Shown here: piece by piece, positions 7,730 to 14,564 of the stretch
How positions within the stretch are numbered: the stretch's first letter is position 1
Layout: the number at the start of each line of letters is the position of its first letter
Assembly (NCBI GenBank): GCA_046074825.1
Contig: JBJTOZ010000164.1
Span: 1-16,821 of the forward strand
Source: JAGVSR01 sp046074825
GTDB taxonomy: Bacteria; Pseudomonadota; Alphaproteobacteria; Rhizobiales; Hyphomicrobiaceae
Length of the DNA: 16,821 nt
Reading direction: 5' to 3'
Notes under the pieces: generated by a model
Told to the model about the DNA's origin: nothing
Database searches by the model: none
The model's input: only the letters and a program-made list of their open reading frames with translations
Position numbers and translations under genes: made by a program

Positions 7730-8566
7730 ATGAGTAGTATGCCAACAATGAGAAATTCCTTGCAATTCCTTCGACTTTATTTGTTTGCAGTTGCGCTCTC
7801 AATTTTAGTTGCACCTTTTTGTGTGCGAGCTGCAGATCTTTCAGCACGCGAAGTTACCGAGCGTCTCTTTAAAGCGAAAGGCCCAATAGATTTATCAAAT
7901 ACAAATCTCGAAGATCTTGATTTGAGCCATGTTGATTTCAAAGGAAGCAATCTTTCTAGTGCAAAAATGTTTGGTGTTAATTTATCAAATTCTCGCCTTG
8001 CGAATGCAAACCTCGAGAACGCACGCCTCGACCGTATTACAATCATTGGTACAGACTTCGATAACGCTAATCTCTCAGGGATCAGTATGTTGCGTCCTTC
8101 AACGACACTGACAAGAGAGGGACATGGGCCTTCACCACCAAGTTTTAAAAAAGCCGATCTGCGTAAAGCTAAAATATTTGGCCAGCTCAGCAGATCAGAT
8201 TTTTCTTTTGCAAATTTGGAAGGGGCCTCTCTTGCGCCCTTTAGCAAAACGGGTTTTATCGAAGATCTTTTCCGGACAGAATTAGAAGGCGCTAATCTCG
8301 AAGGAGCCAATCTTTCCTTGTCTGATCTCACCTATGTTTCTTTTCGGTTCGCAAACTTGAAGGGTATAAATTTTAGAGGGGCAAAACTCCATCATGTCGA
8401 TTTTTCAAAATCTGATTTAAGCGGAGCAGATTTTACAGATGCTGATGTAACAGAAGCAGATTTTGATGGATCGATTTTGGAAAGCGTTAAAGGTCTTGAT
8501 CATCTTAAAGGACGAGACCGCGCCTTTAATCTTAAAATCCCCCACGTTTTAGAGGGGGAGGAATAG
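7730..8566 (+). CDS. Exported pentapeptide-repeat protein
   Basis: 278 aa. The N-terminus is a signal peptide (positively charged start, hydrophobic core about 14-29, likely cleavage after CVRA at about 34), so the protein should act in the periplasm. Two blocks of pentapeptide repeats of the A(D/N)LXX type follow: about 53-120, and after a proline-containing interruption, about 140-255. Such repeats fold into a right-handed quadrilateral beta-helix. The function is not predictable: known members range from gyrase-protecting DNA mimics to structural proteins, and an exported one cannot be a gyrase protector. It lies 12 nt behind pncC and is probably co-transcribed. AAGG (7723-7726) serves as a close ribosome-binding site. 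Methionines at codons 4 and 7 are alternative starts. Confidence 0.85.
   Translation: MSSMPTMRNSLQFLRLYLFAVALSILVAPFCVRAADLSAREVTERLFKAKGPIDLSNTNLEDLDLSHVDFKGSNLSSAKMFGVNLSNSRLANANLENARLDRITIIGTDFDNANLSGISMLRPSTTLTREGHGPSPPSFKKADLRKAKIFGQLSRSDFSFANLEGASLAPFSKTGFIEDLFRTELEGANLEGANLSLSDLTYVSFRFANLKGINFRGAKLHHVDFSKSDLSGADFTDADVTEADFDGSILESVKGLDHLKGRDRAFNLKIPHVLEGEE
8534..8559 (-). terminator. Candidate terminator of the COQ10-like gene, inside the opposite gene's 3' end
   Basis: A 6-bp stem, TCCCCC (8538-8543) with GGGGGA (8554-8559) and a 10-nt loop, lies in the last codons of the pentapeptide-repeat gene. Read on the minus strand it is followed directly by four T (8534-8537), 46 nt past the stop of the convergent gene. 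On the plus strand the nearest T-run (8573-8578) is 13 nt away, so the structure suits the minus-strand gene better. Confidence 0.4.
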
Positions 8567-8604
8567 AAAGTCCTTTTTGTAACTTTACTTATTTTAAAAA
8601 AAAT

Positions 8605-9054
8605 CTAAGAACCGTAAACTGCTTGGGCCCTTTGCTCAAAGGTGTCTGCAAAGTGACGGAAAGCACGATCAAACACTCCACCCATAAGAATAGCAAAAAG
8701 ACGTGATTGAAATTCGTATTCTAATTTAAAATGCACTGATGTGGTTTTGTCTTCCTCAGATTGAAATTGCCAATGATTTTCAAGGTAGCGAAATGGACCT
8801 TCAAGATGAGAGACATGAATTGTCTTGTAATGAGGTTGAAGAAGAACTTTTGTCGTAAATTTTTCATGAATGGACTTATATCCAATACCCATGGTTGCAA
8901 TAAGTTGCGTCTCAGGTCCACTTTCTTGTCGAGATGTTACCTTGAGACTTTCACAAAGGGGTAAAAAGAGAGGATATTTTTCTATATCTGCAACGATAGA
9001 AAACATTTGATCTGGGGTAAAAGGAACCCTACGCACGGTTTCAAATCTTGGCAT
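8605..9054 (-). CDS. COQ10/RatA-like START-domain protein (ubiquinone-binding)
   Basis: 149 aa filling one START/polyketide-cyclase fold. The protein opens with MPRFETVRRVPFTPDQMFSI and VADIEKYPLFLPLC. The middle has a GPFRYLENHWQF strand pair and the C-terminus an amphipathic helix (FDRAFRHFADTFEQRAQAVYG), as in COQ10-like proteins. Mitochondrial COQ10 binds ubiquinone and supports its respiratory function. The E. coli homologue RatA has been described as a ribosome-association toxin, so automatic annotations often call this a toxin. In an alphaproteobacterium the quinone role is the better guess. An upstream TTG (9078) would add eight residues without a ribosome-binding site; ATG 9054 follows GGAT at a normal distance. 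lipA, its common neighbour, is not adjacent here. Confidence 0.88.
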   Translation of the reverse strand: MPRFETVRRVPFTPDQMFSIVADIEKYPLFLPLCESLKVTSRQESGPETQLIATMGIGYKSIHEKFTTKVLLQPHYKTIHVSHLEGPFRYLENHWQFQSEEDKTTSVHFKLEYEFQSRLFAILMGGVFDRAFRHFADTFEQRAQAVYGS

Positions 9055-9086
9055 GTCACATTTATCCAAAACAGCCAAAGAGAACG

Positions 9087-9110
9087 AGGCATTGTGAGCA
9101 AATGATGCCT
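9087..9110. repeat. Inverted repeat upstream of the COQ10-like gene
   Basis: AGGCAT (9087-9092) and ATGCCT (9105-9110), a 6-bp inverted repeat with a 12-nt loop, lies between the lipoprotein stop and the COQ10-like start. There is no T-run, so its role (mRNA hairpin or operator) is unclear. Confidence 0.3.
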
Positions 9111-9159
9111 TTGAACTCTAATAATAATCAGCCTGAAGAATGAGATAAAAAGCTGCTTC

Positions 9160-9453
9160 CTATTGGACGTGACACTTGGCACCCAAATACTCATTCAGGA
9201 GACGATTATAGCTGTCGGCATCTGCCTTATCAGCTGCTGAAAGTTTTCGCCCAGCACTGACAGCCTCAACCTTCCATTGTGCCCCATTCGATAACAAACG
9301 ATCGAGTTTGCCGCGCACAGATTGGCAGGTCTCACCGCTTGAAAGTGCGCTGGCCGCTTGTTCTCCGGTTGCGCATCCTGTCAAAAGTAGAAGGAGGCAA
9401 AGGAGAGAGTATTTTGCACTAGATGAAAGACATCGATTTTCTTCAGTCGCCAA
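9160..9453 (-). CDS. Small predicted lipoprotein, unknown function
   Basis: 97 aa. A type II signal peptide has a leucine-rich core and lipobox LLTGC with the lipidated cysteine C27. The residue after it is alanine, not aspartate, so outer-membrane sorting is expected by the usual +2 rule. The mature part is short and contains a Cys43...Cys94 pair that could form a disulfide around a mostly helical segment. The start is a TTG at 9453, supported by a strong GGGAGG six nt upstream; no in-frame ATG exists in the signal peptide. The Cys-bounded segment resembles that of the next lipoprotein at 9668-10138, suggesting duplication. I do not recognise the family. Confidence 0.8.
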   Translation of the reverse strand: MATEENRCLSSSAKYSLLCLLLLLTGCATGEQAASALSSGETCQSVRGKLDRLLSNGAQWKVEAVSAGRKLSAADKADADSYNRLLNEYLGAKCHVQ

Positions 9454-9479
9454 GTCTTGCCTCCCTACTCAGGTTCGCT

Positions 9480-9494
9480 AGCATAGTCCATGCT
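9480..9494. repeat. Short inverted repeat upstream of the small lipoprotein
   Basis: AGCAT (9480-9484) and ATGCT (9490-9494) around a 5-nt centre, about 30 nt before the TTG start. It could be a 5' UTR hairpin or a protein site, but it is short enough to be chance. Confidence 0.2.
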
Positions 9495-9593
9495 TAAAGC
9501 CCTTAGATGCAGAGAAGTTACTCTCTTTATTGGTAACATGAGACTTGTGAATGCTATGACACAAAACCATAAGTGACCTGCACCTCAAGAGGG

Positions 9594-9624
9594 AAAAAGG
9601 GGGTAATCAGTTTATTAGCCCCCC
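9594..9624 (-). terminator. Intrinsic terminator of the 156-aa lipoprotein gene
   Basis: On the minus strand a GGGGG/CCCCC stem, extended by TAAT/ATTA after a 2-nt bulge, with a 6-nt loop, is followed by five T (9594-9598). It lies about 45 nt past the stop codon of the gene ending at 9668. Confidence 0.8.
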
Positions 9625-9667
9625 GTTATCTCCTCGAAATTCAAATCCTAAACAAAAATATCTCGGA

Positions 9668-10138
9668 TTATTGTTTTGGAACTATGGGACTTGCTGCTGT
9701 CGGAGCGCCTGCAACTGCGACAGGCTTGGCTGGTTGTATGGCGGGTGTGTTCATAGCCACAGTGCCCAATGCCGAGCATTTGGTTTGGAATTCAGCATTT
9801 GCTTTCTGCAGTTCTGCCATTTTGGCAAGAGTGTCTCTTTTAATGGTGACTAGGGAAGACTTACCAGTAGAAACTTTCTCAAGATTTTCAACGAAGCCTT
9901 CTTTGCGCAGCTGATCAATTCTAAAGCTGATCGCCGAACAACTTGGATCAATCTTAGGAGCCGCCATTTGAAGCTGAGAGTTGGCTGTCGGCGCAGGTGC
10001 CGAAACCGATGATGTGGTCAAATTCGTGCCCGAAGAGAAAAAATTTCCCGAAGATAAGGGATTGCTATCGCTAGAGCAGCCCGCAAGGAGCGCTAAACCG
10101 GACGAAAGTAGAAATATCTTTTTAGATTGAATGTTCAT
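9668..10138 (-). CDS. Predicted lipoprotein with low-complexity linker, unknown function
   Basis: 156 aa. The signal peptide ends in lipobox LLAGC with lipidated C21 and serine at +2 (outer membrane expected). A Ser/Thr/Asn/Pro-rich linker (about 22-62) leads to a compact domain bounded by C67 and C121. The tail after about 125 is rich in Ala, Pro and Val. The C67-C121 segment matches the neighbouring 97-aa lipoprotein in the pattern Cys...(I/L)D.L...G...(K/A)VS.G(K/R)...(A/T)KC, including its central VS.G motif. A GGGGGT lies about 8 nt before the ATG. The gene has its own terminator and a possible promoter, so it appears monocistronic. No enzyme motif is seen; a cell-envelope role is the only reasonable guess. 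Confidence 0.82.
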   Translation of the reverse strand: MNIQSKKIFLLSSGLALLAGCSSDSNPLSSGNFFSSGTNLTTSSVSAPAPTANSQLQMAAPKIDPSCSAISFRIDQLRKEGFVENLEKVSTGKSSLVTIKRDTLAKMAELQKANAEFQTKCSALGTVAMNTPAIQPAKPVAVAGAPTAASPIVPKQ

Positions 10139-10158
10139 TGTGAAAGACCCCCAAACTG

Positions 10159-10188
10159 ATTCTAAATACTCACTGGAAGCGTTCTTAA
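10159..10188 (-). promoter_or_regulatory. Candidate promoter of the 156-aa lipoprotein gene
   Basis: On the minus strand TTAAGA (10188-10183) lies 18 nt before TAGAAT (10164-10159), giving 4/6 and 5/6 matches to the housekeeping consensus. It would yield a leader of roughly 15 nt containing the G-rich ribosome-binding site. Confidence 0.35.
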
Positions 10189-10320
10189 GGTCTTTGCTTA
10201 GGTGGAGGCTAGTCTAGGGACTTCAGGAGTTCGTTGATGAAACCGAATTGACACACACGAATCTGTGGAAAGGTACCCTCTCCCTAGTTCTGAGATTAAA
10301 TGTGCGAGCTCTTAGGTCTT

Positions 10321-10361
10321 AAAAAACATCGCTCAGAGCGACTGGCGACCCATTCTGGGTC
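10321..10361 (-). terminator. Probable terminator of ftsB (two small hairpins and a T-run)
   Basis: Read on the minus strand, a 6-bp GACCCA/TGGGTC hairpin (10347-10361) overlaps the ftsB stop. A 5-bp TCGCT/AGCGA hairpin (10329-10341) follows and then six T (10321-10326). The second stem is short, so strength is uncertain. Confidence 0.5.
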
Positions 10362-10671
10362 AGCGATCTTTGGGAAAAAGAATCACTTTGTCCTGGGGGT
10401 AGACAAATCCTATTACCTCTCCTGCTACTTCTTCGATAATTACAGGATTAGGATTTTCTACAGAAAGAAGGCTTACGTCGTTTTGGAGTTTCGACCGAAC
10501 GGTCTCAAGACTTGCAATCTCTACCTTTAAAGCCTGTAAACGCTCTTTGAGCTGAGTTCGCGCCTCGAGACCATATCGACCATAAACAGTATGATACGAA
10601 AAATAGGCTGTTACACCGAGGCAGAAAAGCAGAACTAAAATCTGTCTGACCTTATGTCGTGAATTTTGCAT
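10360..10671 (-). CDS. ftsB: FtsB/DivIC-family septum formation initiator
   Basis: 103 aa. A short cytoplasmic N-terminus with basic residues is followed by one membrane helix (about 9-27). A coiled coil then runs from about 36 to 70 (QLKERLQALKVEIASLE and onward), preceded by the family-typical GRYGLEA. The C-terminus ends in a small domain with IIEEVAGEVIGFVYPQDKVILF. FtsB-type proteins are bitopic divisome components that pair with FtsL and FtsQ at the division site. Location just downstream of enolase is the usual arrangement across proteobacteria. It lacks a clear ribosome-binding site in front of its ATG. The 148-nt gap from eno contains an inverted repeat, so it may or may not be co-transcribed with eno. 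Confidence 0.87.
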   Translation of the reverse strand: MQNSRHKVRQILVLLFCLGVTAYFSYHTVYGRYGLEARTQLKERLQALKVEIASLETVRSKLQNDVSLLSVENPNPVIIEEVAGEVIGFVYPQDKVILFPKDR

Positions 10672-10695
10672 AGATTTCGCATAAGTTAATTTTTT

Positions 10696-10730
10696 TCAGA
10701 GTAAGACGCTCAAACAAAAAATTACTCTGA
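10696..10730. repeat. 9-bp inverted repeat between eno and ftsB
   Basis: TCAGAGTAA (10696-10704) and TTACTCTGA (10722-10730) form a perfect 9-bp inverted repeat with a 17-nt AT-rich centre, 25 nt upstream of the ftsB start. In the direction of transcription it is followed by A's rather than T's, so it is not a terminator of eno. An operator or mRNA hairpin is possible. Confidence 0.5.
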
Positions 10731-10819
10731 TGTTCAAATTTTAAATGTTCGAAGTTAAAGAGGGGTAAAATAAAGAATAAATATTTGGTTAATTCCAACC
10801 CAGAACCATAAAAGTCTTC

Positions 10820-12097
10820 TTATTTTTTCATAATTTTTTTTCCAGCATAATGCGCCTTGGAGCCTAATTCTCCTTCAATGCGAATAAGCTGATTATATTT
10901 TGCAAGTCTGTCGGATCGACTGAGGCTGCCAGTCTTTATTTGTCCACAGTTCGTGGCAACAGCAAGATCTGCAATTGTGGAATCTTCGGTTTCACCAGAT
11001 CGATGAGACATGACTGCTGTATATCCTGCACAGTGCGCCATGTGAACAGCATCAAGAGTTTCGCTCAGGGAACCAATCTGGTTGACTTTGACGAGTATAG
11101 AATTTGCAACACCCTTCGAAATTCCTTCTGCAAGGCGCTTTGAATTGGTGACGAAAAGATCATCCCCGACAAGTTGACATTTTTTTCCAACCATCTCTGT
11201 CAGAGCTTTCCACCCAGTCCAATCATCTTCTGCCATCCCATCTTCTATAGAAATAATAGGGTATCGTGAAACAAGATCGGCCAGATACTGAGCATTAGCC
11301 GCGCTATCGAGAACTTTTCCTTCTCCCTCAAGACGATATTTTCCATCTTTATAATATTCAGTTGAAGCACAATCGAGGGCTAACATAACATCCTCTCCAG
11401 GCTTATATTTTGCTGCTTCAATAGCTCGCATAATAAAACTTAAAGCTTCATCAGCGCTTTTAAGGTTAGGTGCAAATCCTCCCTCATCTCCTACACTGGT
11501 GTTATGCCCTTTATCTTTTAAAGATTTTTTTAGGACATGAAAAATTTCGGCGCCAATTCTAATGGCATCACTTATTGATTTGGCTGCAACAGGCATAATC
11601 ATAAATTCTTGAATATCGATAGGGTTGTCAGCGTGGGCACCGCCATTGATGATATTCATCATAGGAACCGGCAAAATATGAGCGTTACTCCCTCCTATAT
11701 ACCGGTACAAAGGAAGTTTCTTTGACTGAGCAGCTGCTTTGGCAACGGCCAGTGAAACCCCAAGAATAGCATTTGCTCCAAGGCGTCCTTTATTGGGAGT
11801 TCCATCAAGGATATTTAAGGATCTATCAATGCCTCTTTGATCTTCTGCATCCATGCCAAGGATGCCCTGTGCGATTTCTCCGTTGACACAATTAACCGCC
11901 TTAAGAACCCCTTTGCCATGATAACGAGACCCATCTCCATCTCTAAGCTCGATTGCTTCATGGGCACCTGTAGAGGCGCCTGAAGGAACTGCAGCCCTTC
12001 CCGAGGAGCCATCCTCAAGATGAACGTCCACTTCAACGGTGGGATTGCCGCGACTGTCTAAAATTTCTCGCGCAAGAATGTTTACAATGGCTGTCAT
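10820..12097 (-). CDS. eno: Enolase (phosphopyruvate hydratase)
   Basis: A complete 425-aa enolase that interconverts 2-phosphoglycerate and phosphoenolpyruvate in glycolysis and gluconeogenesis. All active-site residues are in place: catalytic E205 in GDEGGFAPN and K337 in LVKVNQIGS, magnesium ligands D242 (LALDCAS), E285 (SIEDGMAEDDW) and D312 (VGDDLFVTN), E164, and the substrate loop SGASTGAHEA at 39-48. The signature ILVKVNQIGSLSETL and the SHRSGETED loop are intact. The ATG is preceded by AGGA at a normal distance. It heads the minus-strand unit that includes ftsB and is divergent from queC. Nothing is unusual. Confidence 0.98.
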   Translation of the reverse strand: MTAIVNILAREILDSRGNPTVEVDVHLEDGSSGRAAVPSGASTGAHEAIELRDGDGSRYHGKGVLKAVNCVNGEIAQGILGMDAEDQRGIDRSLNILDGTPNKGRLGANAILGVSLAVAKAAAQSKKLPLYRYIGGSNAHILPVPMMNIINGGAHADNPIDIQEFMIMPVAAKSISDAIRIGAEIFHVLKKSLKDKGHNTSVGDEGGFAPNLKSADEALSFIMRAIEAAKYKPGEDVMLALDCASTEYYKDGKYRLEGEGKVLDSAANAQYLADLVSRYPIISIEDGMAEDDWTGWKALTEMVGKKCQLVGDDLFVTNSKRLAEGISKGVANSILVKVNQIGSLSETLDAVHMAHCAGYTAVMSHRSGETEDSTIADLAVATNCGQIKTGSLSRSDRLAKYNQLIRIEGELGSKAHYAGKKIMKK

Positions 12098-12136
12098 TTT
12101 CGTTCCTAATTTGGTATGGTGAAGATTATATAAATT

Positions 12137-12164
12137 AATATAATTTCTACTTCTTTGTAGTGAA
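12137..12164 (-). promoter_or_regulatory. Candidate eno promoter
   Basis: On the minus strand TTCACT (12164-12159) and TATATT (12142-12137) are separated by 16 nt, giving 4/6 and 5/6 matches to the housekeeping consensus, about 40 nt before the eno ATG. The surrounding AT-rich tract also contains a TATAAT without a good -35. Confidence 0.35.
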
Positions 12165-12195
12165 AACTTTATCTATCTCTCTTGAATTCTTAAAG

Positions 12196-12234
12196 CCCCC
12201 AAAGTGGGTCAATTTTGCTACCCTAAAGGGCAGC
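12196..12234 (+). promoter_or_regulatory. Structured leader upstream of queC (alternating C/G runs)
   Basis: Four runs alternate: CCCCC (12196-12200), GGG (12206-12208), CCC (12221-12223) and GGG (12228-12230). Runs 1+2 and 3+4 can pair, the latter reinforced by GCT/AGC flanks (12217-12219 with 12232-12234). The alternative GGGT/ACCC pairing of runs 2+3 excludes both. I compared it by eye with preQ1-I, -II and -III consensus elements and saw no match, and there is no T-run for attenuation. It lies about 80-118 nt upstream of the queC start. Confidence 0.25.
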
Positions 12235-12313
12235 ACCATTAAGATCTGAAAGAACCTGTTTTGAATAAAAGGTAGATTAAATCAATAAATGACGCATAAA
12301 GGAGAACTTTTGC

Positions 12314-13015
12314 GTGAATTCTAACTCGGCTTTGGTCCTTTTTTCAGGTGGTCAAGACTCCACAGTCTGTCTGGCTTGGGCTCTTTCACAGTATGAGTAT
12401 GTTGAAACGATCGGATTTAGTTATGGACAACGTCACCAGATTGAACTTAGTCAACGTCCTCTCATCAGGGAAAAATTAACACAATTGAATGTCTTTGGAT
12501 CTCAACTTGGTCCAGATACACTTGTTGATCTCAGCAGCTTTCGTGGATGGTCTCACACAGCTCTGACTGACCAAAAAGAGATCTCAGTTGAAACATCAGG
12601 ACTTCCGAATACTTTCATTCCAGGCAGAAACCTTATTTTCCTTACCTATGCATCAATAGAAGCCTACCGCCGACAAATTATGAATCTGATAGGTGGAATG
12701 TGTGAGGTTGATTATTCTGGATATCCTGACTGTAGAAATGAAACTATTAAAGCTCTCGCTTTAGCTTTGTCTTTGGGACTTGCAACTTCCATAAAAATTC
12801 AAACACCTTTGATGTTCCTCAATAAGATGAAAATTTGGGATATGGCTTTTCAATTAGGTGGAAACGGGCTGATAGAACTCATTATTGAGCTCTCCCACAC
12901 ATGTTATCTCGGTGATAGAACACAACGACATGCTTGGGGATATGGGTGTGGATCCTGCCCTGCGTGTACATTAAGAGCTAAAGGCTATGAAGAGTGGAAC
13001 GCTATATCAACTTAA
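12314..13015 (+). CDS. queC: 7-cyano-7-deazaguanine (preQ0) synthase QueC
   Basis: 233 aa. The N-terminal PP-loop ATP pyrophosphatase motif SGGQDS lies at 11-16. The middle has GLPNTFIPGRNLIFL and VDYSGYPDCR. Near the C-terminus is a zinc site, C197, C212, C215 and C218, in a CYLGD...YGCGSCPAC context; the long C197-C212 spacing is, from memory, common in alphaproteobacterial members. QueC uses ATP and ammonia to turn 7-carboxy-7-deazaguanine into preQ0. The start is a GTG at 12314 with AAAGGAG nine nt upstream. It is divergent from eno and followed on the other strand by the YhhQ-type transporter, so it is not in one operon with queE-queD-queF although it belongs to the same pathway. Confidence 0.96.
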   Translation: MNSNSALVLFSGGQDSTVCLAWALSQYEYVETIGFSYGQRHQIELSQRPLIREKLTQLNVFGSQLGPDTLVDLSSFRGWSHTALTDQKEISVETSGLPNTFIPGRNLIFLTYASIEAYRRQIMNLIGGMCEVDYSGYPDCRNETIKALALALSLGLATSIKIQTPLMFLNKMKIWDMAFQLGGNGLIELIIELSHTCYLGDRTQRHAWGYGCGSCPACTLRAKGYEEWNAIST

Positions 13016-13097
13016 TTAAATCTTATCAAAGATTAAAGTCTTAAATCTTGATGCCAAGAGCAGAATGTTCTGTCCAGTTCTTGTTTAAGAAAAAAAA
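13016..13097. other. Convergent intergenic region queC / YhhQ-type transporter
   Basis: 82 nt with small inverted repeats: AATCTT/AAGATT just after the queC stop, TCTTG/CAAGA in the middle and TTCTT/AAGAA near the transporter stop. None is followed by a T-run on the proper strand, so no canonical intrinsic terminator is seen for either gene. Confidence 0.4.
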
Positions 13098-13805
13098 TCA
13101 AGAGCCTAACTTAAAAGGATTAAAATTCGTGTGCGTGTCAAAGTAGTCTTCTTCTTCCCTTTTTTTCAGAGCTTTGACAAATCGTGTAGTCAAGGGAAGA
13201 AAGGGAATTTCAACGAGGGTCTTCGTTACAAACTGAGAAAGCGCGAGAGTTAAAACAAGATCATTAGGCATTATTCCTGAATCCCAAAAAGCCATGGGGT
13301 AGAAAATCGAACTGTCGACAGCTTCTCCTGCAATTGTAGACGTTACAAAGCGAGTGCGCATGAATTCGCCCTTTGAATAAACCTTCATGCGGGCAAGCAC
13401 ATAAGAATTCACAAATTCTCCGCAAAAGTAAGCAATCATGGAGGCACCCGCAATACGCCACGTATTTCCAAACGCAATTTCATAAACCTTTTGATTTTCC
13501 CACCCTGGGGCAGGAGGTAGAGCAACAATAATACTTGCCATAAGACTGGCAAATAAGAGCGCAGTAAATCCAGACCAAATAACTCGTCTAGACTGCGCAT
13601 ACCCATAGACTTCCGTAAGAATATCTCCGAAAATATAGGAAATAGGAAAAAAAAGGACCCCTGCTCCAAAAATTACGTTTCCAAAAAAGGGGAGCTCAAG
13701 CGTTGCAGCCTTTGCGGGGCCAATAAGATTTGAACATAACAAGACAACCACATAAGCTACCATTACGAAATCAAGATATTTGTAGCCGCGTTGTGGAATT
13801 GGCAT
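13098..13805 (-). CDS. Queuosine precursor transporter (YhhQ/VUT family)
   Basis: 235 aa with about six hydrophobic segments. It has YKYLDFVMVAYVVVLLCSNL at the start, FPISYIFGDILTEVYGYAQSR in the first third, and ASMIAYFCGEFVNSYVLARMK, then RFVTSTIAGEAVDSSIFYP, matching the YhhQ family of inner-membrane importers of preQ0 and preQ1. The acidic residues in GDILTEVYG and GEAVDS are conserved in the family. It stands antisense between queC and queE. Its ATG is only 42 nt from the divergent queE GTG, so the two must share a very compact promoter region. AGGTGA precedes the ATG. With the synthesis genes around it the cell could both make and salvage queuine precursors. Confidence 0.92.
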   Translation of the reverse strand: MPIPQRGYKYLDFVMVAYVVVLLCSNLIGPAKAATLELPFFGNVIFGAGVLFFPISYIFGDILTEVYGYAQSRRVIWSGFTALLFASLMASIIVALPPAPGWENQKVYEIAFGNTWRIAGASMIAYFCGEFVNSYVLARMKVYSKGEFMRTRFVTSTIAGEAVDSSIFYPMAFWDSGIMPNDLVLTLALSQFVTKTLVEIPFLPLTTRFVKALKKREEEDYFDTHTNFNPFKLGS

Positions 13806-13847
13806 TTTTCACCTAAATAAAGTCAGAAGAAATTTTAAAGAGGTCAC

Positions 13848-14477
13848 GTGTATCAGGTTAAAGAAATATTTTACTCCTTGCAGGGAGAAGGGGCTAACTC
13901 TGGAACACCTGCTATCTTTTGCAGATTTTCAGGATGTAATTTATGGTCAGGACGTGAAAGCGATCGACAAAAAGCTGTCTGCCGCTTTTGCGATACAGAT
14001 TTCGTCGGCATTGAGGGTGTAAATGGAGGACGTTTTGAAACGCCTTCAGAATTAGTCCAAGCCTGTCTTAAAGTGTGCACATCCAAAAGCGGACCTCGTT
14101 TCGTTGTTTTAACTGGTGGAGAACCTCTCCTGCAAGTCGACGAAAGCTTGATTGAAGCTTTTCATAAAAATGGCTTTGCTGTTGCAGTCGAGACAAATGG
14201 AACATTACCTGTGCTGTTATCAATTGATTGGGTCTGTGTTAGTCCTAAAGCCGGTGCGCCTTTGGTCCAAACCTCAGGAGATGAATTAAAGCTAGTTTAC
14301 CCTCAAGATGGCATAAACCCAGAAGATTTTCTTTCGCTCGATTTTGAACATAGATTTCTCCAACCCATGGATGGACCACAACAGCAAGAAAATATTAAAA
14401 AGGCAATTGAATATTGTAAAGCAAACCCCCCTTGGCGTCTCTCTTTACAAACTCAAAAATTACTCCAGATCCCATAA
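13848..14477 (+). CDS. queE: 7-carboxy-7-deazaguanine synthase QueE (radical SAM)
   Basis: 209 aa. The N-terminal EIFYSLQGEGANSGTPAIF is the family opening, followed by the unusual cluster motif C30-x14-C45-x2-C48, which is the QueE version of the radical SAM CX3CX2C. LTGGEPLL (SAM binding) and VETNGT follow. The C-terminal third carries VSPKAG, ELKLVYP and FLQPMDGP. The enzyme contracts 6-carboxytetrahydropterin to 7-carboxy-7-deazaguanine with a 4Fe-4S cluster and SAM. The start is a GTG at 13848 with AGAGG five nt upstream. It begins the queE-queD-queF run on the plus strand. With only 42 nt to the divergent transporter, its promoter must lie there or inside the transporter gene. Confidence 0.96.
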   Translation: MYQVKEIFYSLQGEGANSGTPAIFCRFSGCNLWSGRESDRQKAVCRFCDTDFVGIEGVNGGRFETPSELVQACLKVCTSKSGPRFVVLTGGEPLLQVDESLIEAFHKNGFAVAVETNGTLPVLLSIDWVCVSPKAGAPLVQTSGDELKLVYPQDGINPEDFLSLDFEHRFLQPMDGPQQQENIKKAIEYCKANPPWRLSLQTQKLLQIP

Positions 14478-14564
14478 GAAAATTAGATTTTGCTATGTCC
14501 TCCCCGAAAAGGATTGCATTGCCCCCTTGCTTCCTTAAAGTAGAGGCCCTATTTCCCTGCTCCT

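Noticed and set aside
7777..8331. Long minus-strand open frame (184 codons) opposite the pentapeptide-repeat gene
   Set aside because: A shadow of the repetitive, biased codons of the real gene; the translation has no domain, and the plus frame has a signal peptide and clear repeats.
8605..9054. Reading the COQ10/RatA-like gene as a toxin of a toxin-antitoxin pair
   Set aside because: There is no antitoxin-like partner next to it; the adjacent small gene is a lipoprotein. The START protein is a common conserved gene in alphaproteobacteria.
12196..12310. PreQ1 riboswitch upstream of queC
   Set aside because: No match to the preQ1-I short pseudoknot or the preQ1-II/III cores could be found by eye. 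AAAGGAGAA near the start is simply the ribosome-binding site.
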